Shown here: one piece after another, positions 8,023 to 13,993 of the stretch
Numbering within the stretch: position 1 is the stretch's first letter
Layout: the number at the start of each line of letters is the position of its first letter
NCBI GenBank assembly: GCA_045587445.1
Contig: JAZNCH010000027.1
Span: 1 to 33,944, forward strand
DNA length: 33,944 bases
Origin: RGIG1995 sp045587445
GTDB lineage: Bacteria > Bacillota > Clostridia > Oscillospirales > CAG-272
Direction of reading: 5' to 3'
Made by a program: the position numbers and the translations under genes
The notes under the pieces: generated by a model
Databases searched by the model: none
What the model saw: the letters and a program-made list of their open reading frames with translations, nothing else
What the model was told of the DNA's origin: nothing

Positions 8023-8853
8023 TTATTTTTCCTCCATATTTTTAATCATTGTTGTTAAGATGTCGTATGATGATGATATGACTACATAATAATTGTCCCC
8101 GTATATAAATGTCGCTTGATATACATTATCGTATTCATGATAAACCACATCATAATTTCCAATTATTTTATGTTCAGCTTCGACATTACTCAAATCACCA
8201 AAATAGGGCGTTTTAATTTTAATTCTCTGAGTAAAATTATCGTGTGTTATAAACATAGAAATATTTTTATGTTCTCCATAATCTTCTTCAAGGATTTTAT
8301 CTACTACATAACTATTGGGAAGATTATACGGTAAAAGAAGATCACAATCCCCTACATTATCCAGAAATTCTTCCAGTGACTTATATTCGTTCACATCTTC
8401 TGTAATAATAATATCAACATTCCCATGTCTATACCAAACTTTTTGCACCAATTGCATATAGACTTCTTTTGTTATGCTTGCAATACTATAACCCTTAGCA
8501 TATACTACAATACTTCCGATAGCTAATATTAAAATAATTGCAACAATTGGAATGACTTGTCTTAGTTTAACAAATTTACTTTTTTTAGAAATTTTTTTAC
8601 TCTTATCTGTTATTTTACTAAAATATTTATCTGTTATTTTTTCAGCAAAACTATCCAATTGCTCGATATCAACTTTTTTTAATGATAGTATTGAATCGAT
8701 AGCCTCATCAATTAAATCTAAATCCCTCTCTTCAATCGGCAACGATTCCTCATTGATAATTATAGATTCAATGGCTTTTATTAATTCTTCATCATTTGAT
8801 ATCGGGGCGGTTTTTTCAAATTGCAAAAGTTTCTTCTCTAACTTCGAACTCAT
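8023..8853 (-). CDS. Single-pass membrane anti-sigma-like protein with DUF4367-like exterior domain
   Basis: 276 residues. The cytoplasmic part (1-95) is helical and acidic, then one transmembrane segment spans about residues 99-119. The exterior part ends with a domain showing the DUF4367 pattern: SLEEFLDNVG, L-P-Y-N-L-P, and near the end ATFIYGDNYYVVISSS plus a short helix. DUF4367 is common in clostridial proteins encoded next to ECF sigma factors. The gene lies 87 bp after the sigma gene and has its own candidate sigma-dependent promoter, the usual arrangement for an anti-sigma factor that dampens its own regulon. No zinc-type HxxxCxxC motif is present, so it is not a ZAS-domain protein. 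Confidence 0.8.
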   Translation of the reverse strand: MSSKLEKKLLQFEKTAPISNDEELIKAIESIIINEESLPIEERDLDLIDEAIDSILSLKKVDIEQLDSFAEKITDKYFSKITDKSKKISKKSKFVKLRQVIPIVAIILILAIGSIVVYAKGYSIASITKEVYMQLVQKVWYRHGNVDIIITEDVNEYKSLEEFLDNVGDCDLLLPYNLPNSYVVDKILEEDYGEHKNISMFITHDNFTQRIKIKTPYFGDLSNVEAEHKIIGNYDVVYHEYDNVYQATFIYGDNYYVVISSSYDILTTMIKNMEEK

Positions 8854-8886
8854 AAAAAATAACTCCTTTGTTTTATGTCATATCAA

Positions 8887-8912
8887 TCACCTCATAATAA
8901 GTAATGAGGTGA
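8887..8912. promoter_or_regulatory. Perfect inverted repeat overlapping promoter B
   Basis: TCACCTCAT and ATGAGGTGA form 9-bp arms around 8 bp. The right arm overlaps the downstream block of promoter B. It may be an operator, or a weak terminator remnant of the sigma gene (stop at 8941). Promoter A has no equivalent repeat, so it is not part of the shared motif. Confidence 0.45.
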
Positions 8913-8929
8913 AATATTAAAAATAGCGG
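8897..8929 (-). promoter_or_regulatory. Candidate ECF-sigma promoter B (anti-sigma/secreted protein unit)
   Basis: Minus strand CCGCTATTTT (8929-8920), 11 bp, CTCATTACTTAT (8908-8897). All 22 positions of the two blocks are identical to promoter A while the spacers differ. It ends 43 bp before the anti-sigma ATG, a normal leader length. Confidence 0.6.
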
Positions 8930-8940
8930 GATTAAAAAAA

Positions 8941-9468
8941 TTAATCAAATATTTTTTTTACTTCAACTCTGATAATTTTTTCAATTTTGTCTATTCGCAA
9001 ACGCAATGAAGAATATGGTATTCCTGTCAATTCTGATGTTTCAACAAGTGTTTTCTTTTCTATGTAACGATAAACAAATATTTGTTTATATTCATTAGGC
9101 ATATTATCCTGTATTTTTTCAAGGTATCGCAACTCATTCATTTCATCATTGTTGAAATAATCATCATATTGTTTCATATAATCAAGCTTATTATTCTCAA
9201 CCGCCTCTTCAAAAGATTCATTATGAGTATAATATCGATTATAAGTATTAAGGTTATGCATTATACATCGATCTGCAACCCGGTATAAGTATGCTCTGAT
9301 ATTTCCGTTAAGATCAAGTGTGTCCCATTTTTGATATAAAACATAAAGAATATCATCCAATGTTTCTTCGGTCAAAGTCAAATTTTGTGACAGTCTATAA
9401 TAGCAATACTTAAAAAGTGGTTTTCTATACAATTTGACAATTTTCTCATATTGATTTTTATCAACCAT
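8941..9468 (-). CDS. ECF-type RNA polymerase sigma factor
   Basis: 175 residues, the usual ECF size. Residues 8-75 fit region 2 (LYRKPLFKYCYYRL, then DDILYVLYQKW and IRAYLYRVADRCIMHN). Residues 112-172 fit region 4, with the helix-turn-helix KKTLVETSELTGIPYSSLRLRI preceded by the typical MPNEYKQIFVYRYIE. It should direct core polymerase to a small set of promoters; the duplicated motif at 7459 and 8897 is the best candidate site. A consensus sigma-A promoter drives it, so it is probably made constitutively and held by the neighbouring membrane protein. The inducing signal is unknown. Confidence 0.88.
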   Translation of the reverse strand: MVDKNQYEKIVKLYRKPLFKYCYYRLSQNLTLTEETLDDILYVLYQKWDTLDLNGNIRAYLYRVADRCIMHNLNTYNRYYTHNESFEEAVENNKLDYMKQYDDYFNNDEMNELRYLEKIQDNMPNEYKQIFVYRYIEKKTLVETSELTGIPYSSLRLRIDKIEKIIRVEVKKIFD

Positions 9469-9532
9469 TATTATCCCCTTTTATTAATTTTACCATAACA
9501 TGAAGCGACTTTTTAACTTATTCTCTTAATCG

Positions 9533-9561
9533 ATAATATAGCATTATATACTGATTGTCAA
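9533..9561 (-). promoter_or_regulatory. Sigma-A promoter of the ECF sigma gene
   Basis: On the minus strand TTGACA (9561-9556), 17 bp, TATTAT (9538-9533). The predicted start is near 9526, about 58 nt before the ATG, and GGGG lies just upstream of the start codon. The CCGCTATTTT motif is absent here. Confidence 0.75.
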
Positions 9562-9581
9562 GTCCGTATAATAAAATTATT

Positions 9582-9625
9582 GGACACATCAGGATTTAAA
9601 ACTCCAAAAGATGTGTCCGACTTTT
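9582..9625 (+). repeat. REP-like palindrome copy 2 (R2)
   Basis: GGACACATC (9582-9590) pairs with GATGTGTCC (9610-9618), with GGA/TCC inside and CGACTTTTTTG after the right arm. Flanks (AATAAAATT before, TTTGTTATTTAA after) also match copy R4, so the repeat unit is about 60 bp. It lies between the LRR lipoprotein gene and the sigma promoter, where no plus-strand gene needs a terminator. Confidence 0.85.
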
Positions 9626-9689
9626 TTGTTATTTAACCATTTGTAATTTTTTTATAGGACTTCAACTATTAGTTTTAACTTGTATTTTA

Positions 9690-10373
9690 TTATTTCACTT
9701 CAAATTTGAGACCATATTCTTCATATCTAATTAGCTGTTTATGGGCAAATGAGCCATCAGATACAATTAACACAGTAGGTAACTCATCGAAATTGACACG
9801 ACTTTGAGCATTATGTTTATAATAATGTATTACGTTTGAGCTACCTATCGGCGAAGTAAATTTAATCATATATCCAATATTTCCTTGGGGGTGTTTATAA
9901 GTTCCAATATTGATTTTAGTATTATCAGGGATTTCCAATTTTGTAAGCGAATCGCAAGAAGCAAATGCGTTTGCGTCAAGGTATTTAAGGCTTGTTGGCA
10001 ATTTGATGTTATTAAGCTTCTTGCATTCCTTAAAAGCACTGTTTCCTACGAACTCTAATGAATTGGAAAAAATAACGGTTTCAAGGCAGGAGCATTTTTC
10101 AAACGCACTGTCAAGTATTACTTTTACTGAATCAGGAATATTGATATAAGTCATATCATATTCTGCAAAGGCATTCTTGCCAATTTGTGTAACGGGACGA
10201 TCGTTAATTTTTGAAGGAATGTATACTTTTAAATCGTAACCTTTATATCCTGTAATAATAGCTTCTCCGTTTTTTAGTTCAAATTCAAAATCTTCGATAG
10301 GACTTGTTTTGTTGCCGCAAGCGGATAAAACAAAGCTTAAAAAAATAAAAGTGATTAATAACATTTTTTTCAT
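9690..10373 (-). CDS. Leucine-rich-repeat (BspA-like) lipoprotein
   Basis: 227 residues from the ATG at 10373, which has GGAGG six bases upstream; a longer reading would start before the promoter. The signal peptide ends in a lipobox (LSAC), so the mature protein should be lipid-anchored on the cell surface. Residues 30-150 hold LRR_5-type repeats with the pattern I-P-x-x-(V/L)-x-x-I-x-x-x-A-F-x-x-C (for example IPDSVKVILDSAFEKC and SLEFVGNSAFKECKKL). Such proteins bind surfaces or other proteins. The last 60 residues are not repeat-like. It shares a divergent control region with the XRE regulator. Confidence 0.85.
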   Translation of the reverse strand: MKKMLLITFIFLSFVLSACGNKTSPIEDFEFELKNGEAIITGYKGYDLKVYIPSKINDRPVTQIGKNAFAEYDMTYINIPDSVKVILDSAFEKCSCLETVIFSNSLEFVGNSAFKECKKLNNIKLPTSLKYLDANAFASCDSLTKLEIPDNTKINIGTYKHPQGNIGYMIKFTSPIGSSNVIHYYKHNAQSRVNFDELPTVLIVSDGSFAHKQLIRYEEYGLKFEVK

Positions 10374-10404
10374 AATATACCTCCAAGTATAAATTAGTAC
10401 AGAA

Positions 10405-10433
10405 ATTATATCACAAAATGAGATATATATCAA
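10405..10433 (-). promoter_or_regulatory. Sigma-A promoter of the LRR lipoprotein gene
   Basis: Minus strand TTGATA (10433-10428), 17 bp, TATAAT (10410-10405). Confidence 0.65.
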
Positions 10434-10434
10434 T

Positions 10435-10449
10435 ATCACGTATTGTGAT
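10435..10449. promoter_or_regulatory. Candidate XRE operator
   Basis: ATCAC, 5 bp, GTGAT is a perfect inverted repeat directly upstream of the lipoprotein -35. Another ATCAC half-site is at 10410-10414 in that promoter's spacer. The small XRE protein encoded to the right is the likely binder, repressing both itself and the lipoprotein; this is inference. Confidence 0.45.
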
Positions 10450-10490
10450 TTCATATAATATAAATGAAAAATATACGTATGGAGTATTAT

Positions 10491-10706
10491 ATGAGATTAA
10501 AAGCATTACGCGAAGATTTGGATATAAAGCAGAAGACGATTGCTGAATTTTTGCATATAAAACAGAACACGTATTCGCAATATGAGAACGGACAAAGACA
10601 GATACCAATAGATATGCTTGTTTTACTTGCGGAGTATTATAACACTTCAACGGACTATATTCTAGGCTTAACAGAAGAAAAAAAGCCATATCCAAAATCA
10701 AAATAA
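10491..10706 (+). CDS. Small XRE-family transcriptional regulator
   Basis: 71 residues, essentially one helix-turn-helix domain: MRLKALREDLDIKQKTIAEF leads into the recognition helix (KQNTYSQYENGQRQIP), then the usual closing I-D-x-L-x-x-L-A-x-Y-Y-N-T-S-x-D-Y-I-L-G. The ATG at 10491 has GGAG seven bases upstream, while the in-frame ATG at 10464 has no ribosome site. There is no effector domain, so it probably acts as a constitutive or prophage/defence-type repressor. Confidence 0.85.
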   Translation: MRLKALREDLDIKQKTIAEFLHIKQNTYSQYENGQRQIPIDMLVLLAEYYNTSTDYILGLTEEKKPYPKSK

Positions 10707-10708
10707 AA

Positions 10709-10750
10709 GGATACATTATAACGGTAAAACCCTAAAATGATGTGTCTTTT
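10709..10750 (+). repeat. REP-like palindrome copy 3 (R3), degenerate
   Basis: GGATACATTAT (10709-10719) faces AATGATGTGTC (right arm to 10746), with GGTAAAACC inside and a short T-run. Several pairs are lost. It lies between the XRE stop and the RAYT remnant and is the left partner of R4. Confidence 0.7.
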
Positions 10751-10758
10751 TATGTGTG

Positions 10759-11077
10759 ATGAAGATGGAAGAGAAAAAACTTGAAAGAAAACCTACGAGA
10801 ATAAAGAATTACGATTACAGCTCTGCCGGTGCATACTTTATAACGATATGTACAAAAAATCGAGCAAAGATTTTATCTGACGTCGCCCCCTACAAGACAA
10901 CATTCGTCTGTGTCAAGATATGTTTCTACATTTAAAAGGTTTTGTAACAAGGAATACGGAGAAAATATATGTCAAGAATCTTTTTTTGACCATATTATCA
11001 GAAGTAACGAAGACTATGAAGAACATTTAAAATACATTCACGAAAATCCGATAAAACGGTATTACAAAAATAAATAA
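10759..11077 (+). pseudogene. REP-associated tyrosine transposase (RAYT, Y1_Tnp) remnant
   Basis: The first reading frame (from ATG 10759) gives a 58-residue stretch, stopped by TAA at 10932-10934. It contains KNYDYSSAGAYFITICTKNR, the typical N-terminus of RAYT proteins. From about 10910 another frame continues with the family C-terminus: SRYVSTFKRFCNKEYG, then ESFFDHIIRSNEDYEEHLKY and IHENPIKRYY, ending at 11077. The middle, which should hold the HUH metal-binding motif, is deleted with a frameshift. A full RAYT has about 150-200 residues; about 105 remain. No ribosome site precedes it. RAYTs are single-strand nucleases/transposases that move REP palindromes, and this one lies exactly between two copies of such a palindrome. 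Confidence 0.85.
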
Positions 11078-11081
11078 AATT

Positions 11082-11126
11082 GGACACATCATAGAGGAAA
11101 ACTCCAAAAAGATGTGTCCAACTTTT
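11082..11126 (+). repeat. REP-like palindrome copy 4 (R4)
   Basis: GGACACATC (from 11082) pairs with GATGTGTCC (11111-11119), with GAGGAAAACTCC inside, then AACTTTTTTGTTATTTAA. It begins 5 bp after the RAYT remnant. Confidence 0.88.
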
Positions 11127-11151
11127 TTGTTATTTAATTTGTAGAAAGTTC

Positions 11152-11280
11152 TTTGCCAAGCTTTCTTCGAAAGAAAGCGGAAAAAAGAAAAAGGGTTTGC
11201 ACCGACTTTAAAAAGTGGAACAAACCCATTATTTCAAGGTTTCTTTGCCTACTTTCTTTCCTTAAAAGAAAGTAGGTTAA
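11152..11280. repeat. Dispersed repeat family II, copy A
   Basis: Contains TTTGCC-x-(A/G)CTTTCTT units facing AAGAAAG units. The segment CTTTCCTTAAAAGAAAGTAG at 11257-11276 plus its next four bases is, reversed, identical to 16177-16200. GGGTTTG...CAAACCC arms (around 11208-11227) also recur near 16245-16276. The GTAGGTTA end also occurs at 147-153, at the end of the oxidoreductase gene. No protein is encoded; function unknown. Confidence 0.65.
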
Positions 11281-11285
11281 ATACT

Positions 11286-11384
11286 TACTTATTTGCTTCT
11301 TCGATAGCAACTGCAACAGCAACAGTCATATTTAACCTGCTGGTTGTTACCTGCACCGATGAGACCCATCATTTCAACGCATAT
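11286..11384 (-). pseudogene. 3'-end fragment of a GGGtGRT-protein gene
   Basis: About 90 bp nearly identical to the 3' end of the intact gene at 12977-13975. TTGCTTCTTCGATAGCAACT and the following 18 bases match exactly, then a short diverged patch, then GGTTGTTACCTGC-A-CCGATGAGACC continuing through TTTCAACG with one change. It has the same orientation as the intact gene, 1.7 kb away. It encodes only the last 30 or so residues without a start. The intervening barnase/barstar segment therefore lies between direct copies of this gene end. Confidence 0.8.
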
Positions 11385-11869
11385 TGAAATTGAACAGCGC
11401 CTTTTAACGAATCAGCCTTGCTTAAAGCCTTATAAAATCTTACTTTTTGCATCGCCGGCATACAAAACCAAATTAACTGAACACATCGTTTTGAGTTTTA
11501 CTGACTACATTATAACGTGTTTTGTTTGATTTGTAAGCGGTAATGTTTAATAGTTTGACTCTTTTTTATTATCTTCAAGTGCGATTTATTAAATATATTT
11601 CAGTTTTTATTATCATAATTTTTATTAATTTTTAAAAGTGAAAAAAACTCGTTTTTTATGTTAATTATTTCATTAAATGTATTTTCGGAACATTTTAATC
11701 GTATCTAAAGAAACTAGATAGAGATAAGTTACTTTTAAGCATATTAGCAAAAATAAGAATAGTAAATTCCGGGGAGAGATTTTTATTTAATTGTTGTATA
11801 ATGCTGATTAGCACTAAAAAGGATTTACTTTCGTGCTAAAAAAGTGTATAATCAGAGAGGAGCTACTAA
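11385..11869. other. AT-rich intergenic stretch
   Basis: Nearly 500 bp with no supportable gene. Open frames here are short, lack ribosome sites and show no recognisable residues. The last 75 bp hold the barnase control region. The rest may be decayed accessory DNA. Confidence 0.6.
11797..11852 (+). promoter_or_regulatory. Barnase/barstar control region with inverted repeat
   Basis: Two TATAAT boxes occur (11797-11802 and 11847-11852). The second has TTTACT at 17 bp but would start transcription on the ribosome site, so the first is more likely. Between them TTAGCAC (11808-11814) and GTGCTAA (11833-11839) form an inverted repeat 18 bp apart. It could be an operator or fold as a leader hairpin near the ribosome site AGGAG at 11858-11862. 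Confidence 0.45.
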
Positions 11870-12397
11870 ATGAGAGTATATAAGGACCAATTTATTAAAG
11901 GAAATAGTGTCAACTGGAAAAATTGGCAAGCAATCTTCGACGAAAAAGTATGTGATGAATGTTATGATATTCATGGCACGATTTATCCCCTGGATGCAAT
12001 TATCAAGCGTTTGCATTTGTTTGACAGATGTAATCTGGTTCCTATGAGAACAAAAAAGAACGGAACTGCAACAAAAGACGGAGTCAGCGGCGTGGACTCG
12101 TATTTGAAGAAGGTCGGTGTTTTGCCGCCAAACTATATTTCAAAAAAAGAGGCAGTTGTTAAAGGGTGGGTAAAGAAAAAAGGTAATTTATCCGATGTCT
12201 TGCCGGGGAAAATAATTGGTGGCGAAATATATCGAAACGATAATTCCAGACTTCCCCAAGAAGATGGACGCATTTGGTATGAGGCAGACCTTGAATATGA
12301 ATCGGGCTATAGAAGTACTGATAGAATAGTCTATTCATCCGATGGACTAGTTTTTTTGACTTATGACCATTACAAAACATTTTACGAGGTGATATGA
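11870..12397 (+). CDS. Barnase-family ribonuclease with N-terminal phage-head-like Cys/His domain
   Basis: 175 residues. Residues 73-175 align along the whole of barnase, including GVDSYL, LPPNYISKKEA, GWV-x-KKGNLSDVLPGK and IGGEI. All catalytic positions are kept: Glu138 (YEAD), Arg148 and Arg152 (GYRSTDR), and His167 (DHYKTF), matching Glu73, Arg83, Arg87 and His102 of barnase. The product should be a single-strand RNA endonuclease. The first 70 residues have W-x-x-W-x-x-I-F-D-E-K-V-C-D-E-C-x3-H-G and a later H and C, like the zinc-binding C-terminus of SPP1 gp7-type phage minor head proteins. No signal peptide is present, unlike secreted barnase. It is probably a toxin module detached from, or delivered with, a phage- or polymorphic-toxin-type carrier. 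Its inhibitor follows immediately. Confidence 0.88.
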   Translation: MRVYKDQFIKGNSVNWKNWQAIFDEKVCDECYDIHGTIYPLDAIIKRLHLFDRCNLVPMRTKKNGTATKDGVSGVDSYLKKVGVLPPNYISKKEAVVKGWVKKKGNLSDVLPGKIIGGEIYRNDNSRLPQEDGRIWYEADLEYESGYRSTDRIVYSSDGLVFLTYDHYKTFYEVI

Positions 12398-12398
12398 A

Positions 12399-12734
12399 AT
12401 GAACGAAGAAAAAATTGAATATGAGTACTATACAGTTGATTTTGATGGTGTAAACTCAAGATACACTATGTACGATAAAATAAAGAATGGACTTGATTTT
12501 CCTGATTACTTTGGTTGTAACCTTGATGCAATATGGGATTGTCTCACCGATATGGTATATCACGGAGTTACAATTACGCTTGATAACTTTGATAAAATGG
12601 AAAAGTATGACGAAAAAATGGCATTGAAATTGCTTAAGCTGTTTAAGGATTCAAAATATTATTATGATGATAGATATATCAATACCTACAAAATCTATGT
12701 TGTCAGAAATGGCGAAAAGACAGAACTGATTTAA
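12399..12734 (+). CDS. Barstar-family ribonuclease inhibitor
   Basis: 111 residues. The core LDFPDYFGCNLDAIWDCLTD corresponds to barstar residues 24-43. The contact residues Tyr29, Asp35, Trp38 and Asp39 are present as Tyr37, Asp43, Trp46 and Asp47. The inhibitor should bind the barnase active site and protect the producing cell. The ATG is one base after the barnase stop, and GAGGTG inside the barnase end serves as ribosome site. The tail of about 20 residues beyond the barstar core is uncharacterised. Confidence 0.92.
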   Translation: MNEEKIEYEYYTVDFDGVNSRYTMYDKIKNGLDFPDYFGCNLDAIWDCLTDMVYHGVTITLDNFDKMEKYDEKMALKLLKLFKDSKYYYDDRYINTYKIYVVRNGEKTELI

Positions 12735-12874
12735 TTCCCTTTGACACATGTATAACATAATCAGTATAAGAATCTTTGTTTGTAATGATTTATAGCCCCT
12801 TGTCTTATATTTCTTTACCGGCAGTATTCAAGATACATATTGCAGCCTTCCTCAAATGTAATTAATAAAAATAC
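12735..12874. other. Non-coding stretch after barstar
   Basis: No gene, RNA or clear hairpin seen before palindrome copy R5. Confidence 0.5.
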
Positions 12875-12920
12875 GGACACATCATTGAAGAAAACTTCAA
12901 AATGATGTGTCCGATTTTTT
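12875..12920 (+). repeat. REP-like palindrome copy 5 (R5)
   Basis: GGACACATCAT (12875-12885) and ATGATGTGTCC (12902-12912) pair perfectly. The inner stem here is TGAAG-AAAA-CTTCA instead of GGA...TCC, a paired change that keeps the fold. GATTTTTTT follows. It sits between the convergent barstar and GGGtGRT genes. Confidence 0.88.
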
Positions 12921-12976
12921 TATTGAATTTTGTGCGATAAGATTTTTACAAAGTTATAAAACTTTGAAAAAGTGCT

Positions 12977-13975
12977 TTATTTACTTGCTTCTTCGATAGC
13001 AACTGCAACAGCAACAGTCATACCAACCATGGGGTTGTTACCTGCGCCGATGAGACCCATCATTTCAACGTGAGCGGGAACGGAGGAAGAACCTGCGAAC
13101 TGTGCATCGCTGTGCATACGACCCATAGTATCAGTCATACCGTAGGAAGCGGGACCTGCAGCCATATTATCGGGGTGAAGTGTACGGCCTGTACCGCCGC
13201 CGGAAGCAACGGAGAAGTAATTTACGCCGTTTTCAACGCACCACTTCTTGTATGTTCCTGCAACGGGGTGCTGGAAACGAGTGGGGTTAGTGGAGTTACC
13301 GGTAATGGAAACGCCAACGTTTTCTTTTCTCATAATAGCAACGCCTTCGGGAACGTTGTCAGCGCCGTAGCACTTAACCTTAGCTCTGGGGCCGTTGGAG
13401 AAGGGAACTTCTCTAACAACGGAAACTTCCTCAGTAGCGGGGTCAAACTTTGTCTCTACGTATGTGAAGCCGTTGATTCTGGAAATAATATATGCAGCGT
13501 CTTTGCCGAGACCGTTAAGGATAACGCGGAGGTCTTTTGAACGAACCTTGTTAGCGTTAAGAGCGATCTTAATAGCACCTTCAGCAGCAGCGAAGGATTC
13601 GTGTCCTGCGAGGAAGCAGAAGCATTCTGTTTCTTCGGAAAGAAGCATTTTCCCGAGGTTACCGTGACCGAGACCAACCTTACGGTTTTCAGCAACGGAA
13701 CCGGGGATACAGAAAGCCTGGAGACCGATACCGATAGCGGCAGCAGCGTCAGCAGCCTTTGTGCAACCCTTCTTAATAGCGATAGCAGCACCTACAGTGT
13801 AAGCCCACTTAGCGTTTTCGAATGCGATAGGCTGAGTTTCTTCAACTATCTTATAGGGGTCAATGCCTTTAGCAGCACAGATTTCCTTACATTCGTCGAT
13901 AGAGGAAATGCCGTATTCTTTAAGAGCAGCGAGGATCTTCGCCTCACGTCTTTCATAACCTTCAAAATTTGCCAT
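12977..13975 (-). CDS. GGGtGRT protein
   Basis: 332 residues. The name-giving motif is at 259-265 (SVASGGGTGRTLHPDN), followed by a conserved Met/Gly-rich end (GLIGAGNNPMVGM). The family is widespread in anaerobic Clostridia and has no established reaction. Cysteines at 29, 33, 71, 89, 118, 120, 202 and 246 could ligate metal. AAAGGAGGG precedes the ATG, 18 bp after the NifU-like gene. Coupling to an Fe-S scaffold and PduL suggests a role in fermentative metabolism (inference). Codon use is strongly biased and GC-rich compared with neighbours, as in highly expressed genes. Confidence 0.9.
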   Translation of the reverse strand: MANFEGYERREAKILAALKEYGISSIDECKEICAAKGIDPYKIVEETQPIAFENAKWAYTVGAAIAIKKGCTKAADAAAAIGIGLQAFCIPGSVAENRKVGLGHGNLGKMLLSEETECFCFLAGHESFAAAEGAIKIALNANKVRSKDLRVILNGLGKDAAYIISRINGFTYVETKFDPATEEVSVVREVPFSNGPRAKVKCYGADNVPEGVAIMRKENVGVSITGNSTNPTRFQHPVAGTYKKWCVENGVNYFSVASGGGTGRTLHPDNMAAGPASYGMTDTMGRMHSDAQFAGSSSVPAHVEMMGLIGAGNNPMVGMTVAVAVAIEEASK

Positions 13976-13993
13976 TACGTTTTCCCTCCTTTA

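Noticed and set aside
10464..10490. Upstream ATG for the XRE regulator
   Set aside because: No ribosome site and located on the -10 region; the ATG at 10491 has GGAG at good distance and gives the standard domain start.
11344..11529. Short open frame after the GGGtGRT fragment
   Set aside because: It begins inside the antisense of the fragment, has no ribosome site and continues into AT-rich DNA with no recognisable residues.
11808..11839. True CIRCE/HrcA operator
   Set aside because: The half-sites match but the gap is 18 instead of 13 bp, and the outer TC/GA positions are missing. Kept only as an inverted repeat.
2378..12920. CRISPR array made of the repeated GGACACATCA units
   Set aside because: Copies are kilobases apart with genes between them and are themselves palindromic with T-tails. 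No regular short spacers or cas genes are present.
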